The notes under the pieces are model-generated. The model had not been told where the DNA came from, did no database searches, and worked only from the letters and a program-made list of their open reading frames with translations. 64,000 bases of DNA from Phycisphaerales bacterium AB-hyl4 (GTDB taxonomy: Bacteria > Planctomycetota > Phycisphaerae > Phycisphaerales > Phycisphaeraceae), in contig JBGUBD010000003.1 in assembly GCA_041821185.1 (NCBI GenBank), positions 62,001 to 126,000 on the forward strand. The letters are read 5' to 3'. Positions 52,109 to 60,817 of this stretch are shown here, piece by piece; positions within the stretch are counted from its first letter, which is position 1; every line of letters starts with the position of its first letter. Both the position numbers and the translations under genes were made by a program.

Positions 52109-53062
52109 ATGGAGATTTGCGAGCTCCAACGGTCTGAGACGCCGATGTGGGTTCGTCGGCTGATGGATCGGCCTGACGCGAGCCGACGTTGGCAGGTGTC
52201 GGGGCTGCGCGCCAGCAGCGTCGAGCGGGGCGCGTTCAGCCTGACGGAGATCGTCTTGCCGAACGCTCGGGCGATGTCGCCTGACGTGTTTCGCGGCGAG
52301 GTGCAGCGGGCGTATGAGCTGGCGTTGGAGACGCTGTCGGCTTGCCGAGCGTCGCATGCCGTGCGGTGGTGGAACTTCGTGCCGGGTATCAATCGCGATG
52401 CGGGCGACGGCCTGGACTGGTACATGGTTTTCAATGCGGGTCGACATGCCGCGATGCAGCGGCGGTACGGCGCGAACGAGTTCGGCAGGCAGCTTGCGAC
52501 CGCGAGCGGCGTGGGTTCGCATGGTGATGACTTTGTCGTTCAGGTGCTTGGCTCGACGCGGCCGGGCCAACCGTTGGAAAACCCGCGGCAGATTCCCGCT
52601 TACAACTATTCTGAAAGCTACGGCCCGCTGCCGCCCTGCTTCGCGCGAGCGACCGGGTTGGGGCATGCGGAACATGATGCCATGCGCGGCACGCTGCTGA
52701 TCGGCGGCACGGCGAGCATTGTGGGCGAAAAGACCCAACACCTCGGCAACATCGACGGCCAGATGGAAGAGACGTTGCGGAACATGGCCCACCTGCTCGC
52801 GGCCGGCTGCGGTGCGGCGGCGGAGGATCGTGTGCTGCGACATATCGAAGAGGTGCGGGTGTATGTCGTTCGGCAGGAGGATCGCGCGGGGATTATCGAT
52901 GCACTTGCGGCGCGGATGACCGGGCTTAAGCGGATGGAAGTGATCCACGCGGACCTGTGTCGGCCTTGCTTGCTGGTGGAGGTTGAAGCCGTCACCGGGC
53001 CGGGCCTGCTGGCGAGCATGAATCAGCGCGGCGCGGCGGGGCAGCGGCTTGCGACGGCGTGA
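52109..53062 (+). CDS. Chorismatase (FkbO/Hyg5/XanB2 family), probable hydroxybenzoate synthase
   Basis: The 317-residue protein starts at ATG 52109 (MEICELQRSETPMW) after GAGGAG at a spacing of eight. The chorismatase signature is strong: WWNFVPGIN (87-95), a segment GQPLENPRQIPAYNYSESYGP in outline, FARATGLGH, the loop GGTASIVGEKTQHLGNIDGQMEETLRNMAHLL beginning at residue 199, and ADLCRPCLLVEVEAV near the C-terminus. Family members split chorismate into pyruvate plus 3-hydroxybenzoate, 4-hydroxybenzoate or a dihydroxy-diene acid; XanB2 supplies 3-HBA and 4-HBA for xanthomonadin. Its place next to ligase, exporter and ACP-dehydratase genes strongly suggests it makes the aryl starter. The exact product is not assigned. 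Confidence 0.9.
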   Translation: MEICELQRSETPMWVRRLMDRPDASRRWQVSGLRASSVERGAFSLTEIVLPNARAMSPDVFRGEVQRAYELALETLSACRASHAVRWWNFVPGINRDAGDGLDWYMVFNAGRHAAMQRRYGANEFGRQLATASGVGSHGDDFVVQVLGSTRPGQPLENPRQIPAYNYSESYGPLPPCFARATGLGHAEHDAMRGTLLIGGTASIVGEKTQHLGNIDGQMEETLRNMAHLLAAGCGAAAEDRVLRHIEEVRVYVVRQEDRAGIIDALAARMTGLKRMEVIHADLCRPCLLVEVEAVTGPGLLASMNQRGAAGQRLATA

Positions 53063-53094
53063 GCAGTGGCGGTCGATAGACACCCTTTCCGGGC

Positions 53095-53100
53095 TACACT
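53095..53100 (+). promoter_or_regulatory. -10 candidate of the second ligase gene
   Basis: TACACT lies 11 bases before ATG 53112; a further promoter between chorismatase and ligase would allow separate control. Confidence 0.35.
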
Positions 53101-53111
53101 AAATTGGTGCC

Positions 53112-54590
53112 ATGTCCAGCATTTTAGCCCGGCAACTTCAATCGCATGCCCGCAGTCGGCCTGATGCGGTGGCTGTGCGCCTCGCCGGCGAAGGCGCGGC
53201 GGAGGCGGTGTTGACGTGGGGGCAGTGGGCTGAGGCGGCGGCGGCGCTGGCGGCGCGGTTGCACGAGCAGACGACGGCGAACGCGGTGGTGCTGGTGGGG
53301 ATTGGCAATCACCCGGCGTTTCATGTGGCGTTGATGGGCGTACTGCTGGCGGATCGGCGGGCGATGGCGATGGCGCCGGATTGCGCGGGCAGCGAGATCG
53401 CCGCGGCGGCGACGCGAACGAACGCCGAGGCCGCGATCGGCACGGAGGCGTTTGTTGAACACGCGGCGATGCACGGGCTGCGCTGCGTCGATCGCGATGA
53501 GCTGATCGATGCGACGGCGGCGGATGCGCAAGCGGTGTGGTCGCGGCATCAAGGTGATGGGGCGGTGTTGCTGTCGAGTTCGGGTACGACGGGTCGGCCG
53601 AAGATCGTGCAGCGCGGTACGGGGTCGCTTGGCGCGGTGGGCGAGAGTTGTGCCCGGGGTATCGGGTTTCAAGCGGATGACACGGTGCTGCTGACGATTC
53701 CGGTGCATCACTCGTATGGGCTTGAGCATGGTTTGCTCGCGCCGCTGGTGGCGGGCACGCGAGTTGAGCTTGTCGCCAGCTTTGATGCCGAGCGTGTGCT
53801 TGCACGGTTGCTCGCGGGCGAAGCGACGATCTTTCCGTCGGTGCCGTTCATCTTCGAAGCGCTGGCGCAGGCGCACGCGCGGGCGGGGGCGGGCGGGCTT
53901 GCGATTCGCCGGGCGTACTCGGCGGGCGGGCCGCTGCCGACGGGTGTGTATGAGGCATGGCAAGGTCGGCTTGGTGTTCGGCTGGGGCAGTTGTATGGGT
54001 CGACGGAGATCGGCTCGGTTTCGTTCAACGACCCTGATGAGCCGGGCTTTGATCCGACGAGCGTGGGGCGGGCGTTGCCGGGCGCGACGTTGGTTGTGCT
54101 CGATCGCGAGACGCCGAGTTTGAATCGGCCGTTGGGTGCGGGCGAGCAGGGTCGCGTGGCGGTTGCGTCGGGGGGGATGATGTCGTGTTATGTTGATCAG
54201 CCGAGCGATGAGCTTGTCGACGGGTATTTCATGACGAACGACGTCGGATGGCTGGACGATCGCGGTCGGTTGACGTTGGCCGGTCGATTGAATCTGTTGA
54301 TTGATATTGATGGGCGGAAGGTGAACCCGGCCGAGGTCGAGGCGGTGCTGGCGGCGCATGAGGCGGTGGCGGAGGCGGTGGTGTTGCCGATGCGGATGAC
54401 CGAGACGATGAATCGGCTGAAGGCGGTGGTCGTGCCGCGTGCGGGGATGCGGGTTGATACGAACGAATTGCGTCAGTTTGCTCGTGGCCGACTGAGCGGT
54501 CACAAGCTGCCGCGGGTGTACGAGGTGCGTGAGAGCCTGCCGCGATCGGCGACGGGTAAGGTGTTGCGGGAGGCGCTGCTTTGTTCATGA
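53112..54590 (+). CDS. Adenylate-forming ligase (ANL superfamily), likely starter-acid:ACP ligase
   Basis: The 492-residue protein carries LLSSSGTTGRPKIVQRGTG (P-loop), IPVHHSYGLEHGLLAPL, LYGSTEIGSVSFN (A5), DGYFMTNDVGWLDDRGRLTLAGR (A7/A8) and RSATGKVLREALL with the terminal catalytic lysine. The histidine-rich HHSYGLEHG loop resembles ligases of aromatic acids and of aryl polyene/xanthomonadin clusters. It probably activates the hydroxybenzoate from the chorismatase just upstream (50 bases) for transfer to an ACP; this is inference from position. Its stop overlaps the next start (ATGA). Confidence 0.9.
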   Translation: MSSILARQLQSHARSRPDAVAVRLAGEGAAEAVLTWGQWAEAAAALAARLHEQTTANAVVLVGIGNHPAFHVALMGVLLADRRAMAMAPDCAGSEIAAAATRTNAEAAIGTEAFVEHAAMHGLRCVDRDELIDATAADAQAVWSRHQGDGAVLLSSSGTTGRPKIVQRGTGSLGAVGESCARGIGFQADDTVLLTIPVHHSYGLEHGLLAPLVAGTRVELVASFDAERVLARLLAGEATIFPSVPFIFEALAQAHARAGAGGLAIRRAYSAGGPLPTGVYEAWQGRLGVRLGQLYGSTEIGSVSFNDPDEPGFDPTSVGRALPGATLVVLDRETPSLNRPLGAGEQGRVAVASGGMMSCYVDQPSDELVDGYFMTNDVGWLDDRGRLTLAGRLNLLIDIDGRKVNPAEVEAVLAAHEAVAEAVVLPMRMTETMNRLKAVVVPRAGMRVDTNELRQFARGRLSGHKLPRVYEVRESLPRSATGKVLREALLCS

Positions 54591-55345
54591 ACGATTGGAA
54601 GCGTGTTGCGTCGGCAGTGCTGGTGATGGTGGTATGCGTGGGGGCGGGCTGCCAGCCGCGAGCACCGTTGCCGACGCATGAGTGGGATGATTTTCGCGAA
54701 GCGTTGCGTGTGATCGAGCAGCGCAATGCGGCGATTGAGAATGTTTCGTCGGCGTTTGATCTGACGATCCGTCGGCCGGAGGGCGGCACGGTCACACTGG
54801 AGGGGGCGATGGTGGCGGAGCGGCCCGACCGGATGCGGTTGCAGGCGTGGCGGTTTCATCGCGAGGTGATGGACCTGGTGCGCTCGCCGGAGGGGACGTG
54901 GTTGTGGACAGCCGAGCAGGTGGACGAGATTGACGAGCAGTTCGCTCATCCGCAGGCGCATGAAGTGGACTGGTTTCAGGCGTTTTTCATGACGCCCGAC
55001 CCGGAGACGTCGCAGTTGATCGAGGCTGGCGGCGGAGGTGAGCCGATGGTGGTGCGCTGGCCGTTGGGGGGAGGCGATGGCGAAACGGGCGGGTGGCATG
55101 GTCGAGCGGAGATTGACGGGGCGACGCTGACCGTGATGCGGATTGATGTGTATGACGAGACGGACACGTTTGTGCAGCGCGTGCTGTTCAGTGAGTATCG
55201 CGTGATGGATGGGCTGGTGTTTCCGATGCGCATCGGCGCGGAGGGGCAGTGGAACGCGACGCTGCGATCGCATGATGTGGAGTTGAACGGCGACCTGCCG
55301 ACCGGGGTGTTTGAACCGCCTGCCCGAGCCAACCGATTGGACTGA
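54587..55345 (+). CDS. LolA-like outer-membrane lipoprotein
   Basis: The 252-residue protein starts at ATG 54587 in a four-base overlap with the ligase stop. It has a lipoprotein signal (SAVLVMVVCVGAGC, lipidated Cys22). The mature domain pattern 'AIENVSSAFDLTIRRPEGGTVTLEGAMVAERPDRMRLQAWRF' in outline is that of LolA/LolB-like beta half-barrels that bind acyl chains. It probably receives a lipidated pigment at the outer membrane. Similar LolA/DUF proteins occur in every aryl polyene cluster. Co-transcribed with the MMPL exporter. Confidence 0.78.
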   Translation: MNDWKRVASAVLVMVVCVGAGCQPRAPLPTHEWDDFREALRVIEQRNAAIENVSSAFDLTIRRPEGGTVTLEGAMVAERPDRMRLQAWRFHREVMDLVRSPEGTWLWTAEQVDEIDEQFAHPQAHEVDWFQAFFMTPDPETSQLIEAGGGGEPMVVRWPLGGGDGETGGWHGRAEIDGATLTVMRIDVYDETDTFVQRVLFSEYRVMDGLVFPMRIGAEGQWNATLRSHDVELNGDLPTGVFEPPARANRLD

Positions 55346-55352
55346 TCCGCCG

Positions 55353-57902
55353 ATGCGACGCGTGTTGTCGATTCCGATGCGTCGGCCGTGGGTGACGCTG
55401 CTTGTTGCTGCGGCGATCGCGGCGCTGGCGGTGGTGTCGGTGTTGCGGCTGGAGGCGGAGCCGTCGCTGAAGCCGTTGTTCGCGGCGGACGATCCGGCGT
55501 CGCAGGCGATGGTGAGTGTGCTGGATGATTTCAGCGCGGCGGATCGGCTGCTGGTGCTGGTGCGGGCGGGGGATGAGGTGGGGTCGCCAGCCGAGGCGAT
55601 GATTGCGTTTGCCGAGCGGTTTCGTGCAGCGGTGGCGGGGGATGCGGCGCTGGCGGGGATGGTGGTATCGCTGGCGTATGAGCCTGGCGACGCGGTGGGC
55701 GAGGCGTTGCAGGAGGCGATCGCGGCGGAGGGATTGCATTATCTCGATGATGAGCAGTTCGCACGATTGCAGCAGCGGTTGACGGGGGAGGGGATTCGCT
55801 CGCAGATTCGTCGCAACGAGGGGTTGATCGCGGCGGCGGACCCGGCGGCGGACGCGGTGAGCGAGCGGGTGTTGCGCGATCCGCTGCGGTTGTTTGAGTT
55901 GCTCGCTGATGCGTTGCGGCCGATGCAGGCGCGGTTCGCGATGGGCGAAGATGATGCGGGCGGGCCGTACATTGGGCGCGACGGGCGAACGCTGTTGATT
56001 GAAGTGCGTGCGACCGAGCCGGCGGGGGATCTGGCGTTTACGCGCGAGTTCATGCAGCGGGTGCAGCATGCGGTTGAGGTGGCCGAGCCGAGCGGGTTGG
56101 AGGTGCAGTTCGCCGGCGGGTATCCGATCGCCGAGCTGAGCGAGCGTGTGATCCGCGGCGACATGATTTTCAGCGTCGTGTGCTCGGTGATCCTGTTGCA
56201 GTTGCTTTTTCTGGTGGCGTATCGCAGTCCGTGGAATTTTCCGTTGACGTTTCTGCCGGTGGCCGGGGGCATCCTCACGGGCTTTGGCGTGTATGCGCTG
56301 TTGTCGACGAGGCTGACGCCGGTGACGGCTTCGTCGGGCGCGATCCTTGCCGGGCTGGGGGTGGACTACTGCATTCATTATCTGTCGCATTACCACACGC
56401 ATCGCGGCGACGGGCATCGGCCGCGGGAGGCGGCGCAGATGAGCCTGTCGCTGGCACCGGCGTTGGGCGCGGCGTTCGTGACGTCGATGATCGGGTTCAT
56501 CGCCATCGCCAGCTCGCGCGTGCCGGCGTTGCAGGACTTCGCGATCATCGGCGCACTGGGGCTTGGGGGTGCGTTTCTCGGGGCGATGCTGGTGTTGCCT
56601 GCGATGTTGCAGGTTTGCGATCGTCGGCGGGAGGACGATCGGCTGAGCATGCGTTTGCGGTTGCAGCCGATGGTGCGATGGATCGCGCGGCGGGCGGTGG
56701 GATGTATGGCGGTGGCGTCGGCGTTGGGGGTTGGTGGTGTGGTGTGGGTCGCGTTGGCGGGGTTGCCGACGTTTGAGACGGACCTGACGGTATTGCAGCC
56801 GCGGCCGAACCCGGCGTTGGAAGCGCAGGCGGAGATCGCTGAGCATTTTCCGTCGGCGATGGAGTCGGTGCCGGTCTACCTGGAGGCGGAGCGTTGGCCG
56901 ACGCTGGTGGCGCGGGCGCATGAGGTGGATCGACGGTTGATGACGTCGGCGATGCGCGAGGCGGGCATCGCGCCGCCGATGAGTGTGGCGATGTTGCTGC
57001 CGGACCCGGCGGAGGCGGAGGCACGGCGCGAGCGTGTGGCGTCGATTGACGCGGAGCGGGTGTTGGCCGACTTTCGCGCGGCGGTCGATGCGAGCATTTT
57101 TGAGCCGACGGTTTATGCCGACTACGAGACGTTTTTGGCGCGGCTGCTTGAAGGCGGTGCGTCGCCGGGCGTGGCGTTGTTGTCGGCGTCACCGGAGGTG
57201 GCGGAGCTGCTGCTGCCGCGCGGCGTGTTCGCGGGGGGTGGTGATGAGCCGGTGGGTCGGCCGCGGGCGTTGACGCTCGTGCGGTTTGAGCGGGAGATCG
57301 CCGACCCGGTCGAACGGCGGGAGGCGATCCTCGCAGTGCAGACGGCGTTGGCGGGGATGGCGGGTGTGACGGTCACGGGGATGGACGTGGTGGGCGAGCA
57401 GGTGCGGGCGACGATTCAGGCGGAGCTGCCGGTGTTGCTGTCGGTCGCGGGGGCGGTGGTGGTGGTGTGGCTGCTGGTGGTGTTTCGTCGGCCGGGGCGG
57501 GTGGCGTTGACGATGATCCCGGCGGTGTTTTGCCTGGTGACGGTGGCGGTGATGATGCAAGTGACCGGCACGCGGCTGAACCCGATCAACCTGCTGGCGA
57601 TTCCGCTGCTGGCAGGCATCGGGGTGGATGATGGCATATTCCTCATGAGCATCGCACGGCGGTACCATGGTCGAGGCAAGGCGATGCTCGAACAGTTCGC
57701 GGCAAGCTGCCACGCCATTACGATGACGAGCGTGACGACGCTGCTGGCGTTCGGCTCACTGCTGCTGACCAGCACGCCGGCGATCCAGTCGCTGGGGCTG
57801 GTGCTGGCGACGGGCATGGTGGCGTGCTGGTTTGCGTCGCTGTTTTTGTTGATGCCGTTGCTGATCGTGACGCATCGGCGCGAGGAGAAGCCGACCGGAT
57901 GA
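55353..57902 (+). CDS. MMPL/RND-family lipid exporter
   Basis: The 849-residue protein starts seven bases after the lipoprotein stop (MRRVLSIPMRRPWVTLLVAAAIAAL). It has two repeats of one transmembrane helix, a large periplasmic loop and five more helices, visible in VCSVILLQLLFLVAYRSPWNFPLTFLPVAGGILTGFGVYALL, AILAGLGVDYCIHYLSHYHTH, and the second set VLLSVAGAVVVVWLLVVFRRPG, IPLLAGIGVDDGIFLMSIARRYH in outline. The paired 'GLGVDYCIHY' and 'GIGVDDGIF' aspartates fit proton-driven RND/MMPL pumps. In aryl polyene loci this protein moves the polyene lipid out of the inner membrane. Gene ends in an ATGA overlap with the deacetylase. Confidence 0.92.
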   Translation: MRRVLSIPMRRPWVTLLVAAAIAALAVVSVLRLEAEPSLKPLFAADDPASQAMVSVLDDFSAADRLLVLVRAGDEVGSPAEAMIAFAERFRAAVAGDAALAGMVVSLAYEPGDAVGEALQEAIAAEGLHYLDDEQFARLQQRLTGEGIRSQIRRNEGLIAAADPAADAVSERVLRDPLRLFELLADALRPMQARFAMGEDDAGGPYIGRDGRTLLIEVRATEPAGDLAFTREFMQRVQHAVEVAEPSGLEVQFAGGYPIAELSERVIRGDMIFSVVCSVILLQLLFLVAYRSPWNFPLTFLPVAGGILTGFGVYALLSTRLTPVTASSGAILAGLGVDYCIHYLSHYHTHRGDGHRPREAAQMSLSLAPALGAAFVTSMIGFIAIASSRVPALQDFAIIGALGLGGAFLGAMLVLPAMLQVCDRRREDDRLSMRLRLQPMVRWIARRAVGCMAVASALGVGGVVWVALAGLPTFETDLTVLQPRPNPALEAQAEIAEHFPSAMESVPVYLEAERWPTLVARAHEVDRRLMTSAMREAGIAPPMSVAMLLPDPAEAEARRERVASIDAERVLADFRAAVDASIFEPTVYADYETFLARLLEGGASPGVALLSASPEVAELLLPRGVFAGGGDEPVGRPRALTLVRFEREIADPVERREAILAVQTALAGMAGVTVTGMDVVGEQVRATIQAELPVLLSVAGAVVVVWLLVVFRRPGRVALTMIPAVFCLVTVAVMMQVTGTRLNPINLLAIPLLAGIGVDDGIFLMSIARRYHGRGKAMLEQFAASCHAITMTSVTTLLAFGSLLLTSTPAIQSLGLVLATGMVACWFASLFLLMPLLIVTHRREEKPTG

Positions 57903-58654
57903 GTGATGTTCTGCCATGGGCGATGGCCGGCGTTGGCGCTGCGGCGTTTGGTGCGCTGATGTATGGGGCGTTTTACCCGAGTAGCCGACTGATCGTGCCG
58001 GTGATTTACCGTGGGCCTCGCGACGGGCCGCCGCGCGTGGCGTTGACGTTTGACGATGGTCCGCACGCGGAAGCGACGCCGGCGATTCTCGACGCGCTGG
58101 ATCGGGTGAATGCGAAGGCGGCCTTCTTCGTCATCGGCGCTCATGCAAAGCGGCACGTGGACGTGCTGCGGCGGATCGACGCGGCGGGGCACTTGATCGG
58201 CAACCATACGTACGACCATGCTTACCATGGGATGTGCCGCGGCTACTACTACTGGCTGGATCAACTGAGGCGGACGGAGCGGGTGATTGAAGATGCCATC
58301 GGCAAGCGGCCGACGCTGTTCCGCCCGCCGATGGGGTTTAAGCAGCTTTTTATTTCATGCGCTGTGCAGAGCGCTGGTTACTCGATGGTGACATGGAGCC
58401 GACGTGGTCGCGATGGTTGGCCTTGCAAGACGCAGCAGATCCTCGACCGCCTGGTGGGGCCGAGCCGAAACGGCGACATCCTGACGTTGCATGATGGGAC
58501 GGACGGCCATAACCGCAGTCGCGACATTCGGCCGACGGTCGACGCGATCGAGCCGCTGGTCGTCGGCCTGCGCGGGCAGGGGCTGGAACTGGAGCGGCTG
58601 GATCGGCTGATCAATTTACCGGGCTATGTATCCGAATCCGCGTTGGCGAACTGA
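57899..58654 (+). CDS. Polysaccharide deacetylase-like (NodB homology) membrane protein
   Basis: The 251-residue protein starts at ATG 57899 (MSDVLPWAMAGVGAAAFGALMYGAFYP), a single N-terminal anchor. The NodB domain is complete: VALTFDDGPHAEATPAILDAL (catalytic Asp-Asp), HLIGNHTYDHAYH (zinc histidines), LFRPPMGFK, and LTLHDGTDG (catalytic His). Polysaccharide deacetylases with this layout occur in xanthomonadin and aryl polyene loci, perhaps acting on the sugar or lipid head group to which the polyene is attached. The reaction here is unknown. Confidence 0.88.
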   Translation: MSDVLPWAMAGVGAAAFGALMYGAFYPSSRLIVPVIYRGPRDGPPRVALTFDDGPHAEATPAILDALDRVNAKAAFFVIGAHAKRHVDVLRRIDAAGHLIGNHTYDHAYHGMCRGYYYWLDQLRRTERVIEDAIGKRPTLFRPPMGFKQLFISCAVQSAGYSMVTWSRRGRDGWPCKTQQILDRLVGPSRNGDILTLHDGTDGHNRSRDIRPTVDAIEPLVVGLRGQGLELERLDRLINLPGYVSESALAN

Positions 58655-58693
58655 AGTGTGCCGGACTATTCTTCGATGAAGAGCCAAGGTTGT

Positions 58694-58699
58694 TATACT
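58694..58699 (+). promoter_or_regulatory. -10 candidate of the lipoprotein hydrolase gene
   Basis: TATACT, 70 bases before the hydrolase start. Confidence 0.35.
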
Positions 58700-58769
58700 G
58701 ACGCCTTGCCTGTGACCCGGTCGGGAAGGCATTTCACGGGGGGGCGATGATTTTGAACTTGTTGTTGTG

Positions 58770-59759
58770 ATGAGAGTCTCTGCCAGGATGAGAATCTCCA
58801 CCCGGATATTGCGAAGTGCCCGTGCGCTGTTGCTGATGCTTTGTGGCGTGGCCCTTGTCGGCTGCGACACGGTGGGCATGATGGCGTTGCATGGGACGAA
58901 CCTGCTCGCCCGCACTGGTGCTTACACGCATGAGGGCGACGTGGTGTACGGCCCGCTCGATCGGCACCACTTGGACGTGTACACGCCAACCATGGGCGAG
59001 CCGCCTTACCCCGTCGTCGTGTTCATTCACGGCGGCGACTGGAGCGACGGCTACCCGGACAAGGACATGTACCGCTTCGTGGGCGATGCGCTCACCTCGC
59101 GGGGCATTGTGGCGGTCGTGCCGAACTACCGCCGATTCCCGACGGCCCGGTTTCCGGATTTCATCGAAGACGCGGCGCAGGCGCTGGTCTGGACGTATGA
59201 GAACGTCGAGGCATTCGGCGGTGATCCGGATGGCATCTTCCTGATGGGTCATTCGGCTGGAGCGCACATCGGCTCGATGGTGGCGCTCAACGACCGCTAC
59301 CTGCGTGAGGTCGGGGGGGACCGGAGTTGGATTCGCGGGTTTGTGGGGATGGCGGGGCCTTACTCGTTCCCTTACATGGACGATAACGATGCGTTCGTGG
59401 AGGTGTTCGGGGCGAAGGATGCGTACCCGCGATCGCAGCCGATCAACTATGTGGCGGGCGATGCGCCGCCGACGCTGCTGGTGCATGGCGCGAAGGACGA
59501 TCGCGTGCCGCTGGAGACGATGATCCGGATGGCGCAGCAGATGGATGCGGTCGGTGCCCCGGCGGAGACAATCACGTACGAGAACCTGTGTCACATCATG
59601 GTGCTTGGCTCGTTCGCAGTGCCGGTGCGTTGGGGCGAGCCGGTGCTGAATGACCTGACGGCCTGGGTGAACGCGCAGTACGAGCATCCGCTTCCCGTAC
59701 CGCCGCAGCGGACGGCCAGCGACATGGCGTTGCAGCAGGATCAGCGTAACCGGCAGTAA
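58770..59759 (+). CDS. Lipoprotein alpha/beta-hydrolase (BD-FAE/carboxylesterase type)
   Basis: The 329-residue protein has a lipoprotein signal ending in LCGVALVGC and a complete alpha/beta hydrolase: YPVVVFIHGGDWSDG (oxyanion HGG), IFLMGHSAGAHIGSM (nucleophile Ser in GHSAG), VHGAKDDRVP (Asp) and ENLCHIMVLG (His). The family hydrolyses carboxyl esters, including acylated lipids. ATG 58770 is used; ATG 58788 is possible and leaves a shorter signal. It could trim or transfer the acyl chain of the polyene lipid at the outer membrane. It lies in the biosynthetic locus on the same strand but behind its own promoter. Confidence 0.85.
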   Translation: MRVSARMRISTRILRSARALLLMLCGVALVGCDTVGMMALHGTNLLARTGAYTHEGDVVYGPLDRHHLDVYTPTMGEPPYPVVVFIHGGDWSDGYPDKDMYRFVGDALTSRGIVAVVPNYRRFPTARFPDFIEDAAQALVWTYENVEAFGGDPDGIFLMGHSAGAHIGSMVALNDRYLREVGGDRSWIRGFVGMAGPYSFPYMDDNDAFVEVFGAKDAYPRSQPINYVAGDAPPTLLVHGAKDDRVPLETMIRMAQQMDAVGAPAETITYENLCHIMVLGSFAVPVRWGEPVLNDLTAWVNAQYEHPLPVPPQRTASDMALQQDQRNRQ

Positions 59760-60011
59760 TGAGCGGGCGCGGGAATCGCCGCTTGGCTTGTCAGCATTCG
59801 GCGGGGGATGTAAACTGGCCTGATCCTGGGTAGCTGCGCGGCATTAAATGTAGTGCCTTTCATGGTTTGGAGCGGCTATCAGTTCGAAATCACAGTGGTT
59901 CGTGCTGCAAGTGGAGCGATGGTTTCGTGGCGATTCCGGGACGGCCGGGAATCGTCCGAGGCTTGAAGCTTGAGGCATGAGCTTGCTTGACGCATTCAAG
60001 GCGTGTGTTTT

Positions 60012-60779
60012 ATGACGGAAGCTCATCTGAAATCGGAACTTGGCGAACGTGTGCGGACGATTCTGCGTCGCGACCTGCGGCTTGGGCCGGACGCGAAGAT
60101 CGAAGACGACACGCCTTTGATGGGCGGCGACTTCGAGCTGGATTCGCTGGACATGGTCATGCTTGTGACCAGCGTAGAGAAGGAGTTCGGCGTCAAGCTG
60201 ACCGATGCGGACAAGGGGCCGCAGGCGTTCAAGAACGTCGGCACGCTGGTGGCGTTCCTGCAGAATCACGACCAGATCGGCGACGGCAGCGGCGGCGAGG
60301 CGACGACCGCGGCGTCGGCGTCGGACGGGCCTGCGTCGGGCGATGCGCGGCCGGTGGACCTGGAGCAACGGCTGGCGGGGTTGCCGCATGGCGAGCCGTT
60401 CCGGTTTGTCTCACGGCTGACTGAGTTGACGCCGATGGAGCAGGGACAGGGTGAGTGGCAGTTGACGGGGGATGAGTCGTTTTTCGCGGGCCACTTTCCG
60501 CAGCGGCCGATCGTGCCGGGCGTGTTGATCAGCGAGGCGCTGGCGCAGCTTTCGGGGCTGGTGGGTGTTGAGGCGGACGGCGAAGCGCGGGATGGTCAGC
60601 TTGCGCATGTGGACGTTCGTTTTCGTCGTGCGGTTGCGCCGCCGGCGACGCTGGTGCTGCACAGCCGACTGACGGGAACGGTGGACCCGATGCAGCATTT
60701 CGAAGTGCGGGCCGAGGTGGACGGCGAGGTTGTGGCCGAGGGACGGGTGGCGCTGAAGCGCGGCGCGTCGCAGGGTTGA
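60012..60779 (+). CDS. Acyl carrier protein fused to FabZ-type dehydratase
   Basis: The 255-residue protein (start MTEAHLKSELGERVR) has an ACP domain in residues 1-90 (phosphopantetheine Ser45 in ELDSLDMVMLVTSVEKEFGVK), an Ala/Ser/Gly-rich linker (~93-118), and a hot-dog-fold 3-hydroxyacyl-ACP dehydratase: FFAGHFPQRPIVPGVLISEALAQLSGLVG with catalytic His161 and Glu175. FabZ-type dehydratases remove water from each 3-hydroxyacyl intermediate to form the conjugated double bonds of a polyene. The fusion tethers the chain carrier to the enzyme. A GTG at 60003 is an alternative start. Confidence 0.92.
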   Translation: MTEAHLKSELGERVRTILRRDLRLGPDAKIEDDTPLMGGDFELDSLDMVMLVTSVEKEFGVKLTDADKGPQAFKNVGTLVAFLQNHDQIGDGSGGEATTAASASDGPASGDARPVDLEQRLAGLPHGEPFRFVSRLTELTPMEQGQGEWQLTGDESFFAGHFPQRPIVPGVLISEALAQLSGLVGVEADGEARDGQLAHVDVRFRRAVAPPATLVLHSRLTGTVDPMQHFEVRAEVDGEVVAEGRVALKRGASQG

Positions 60780-60817
60780 TGTTGCCGACGCTGTTGCGTT
60801 CGCGCGGAGGTGAACGG

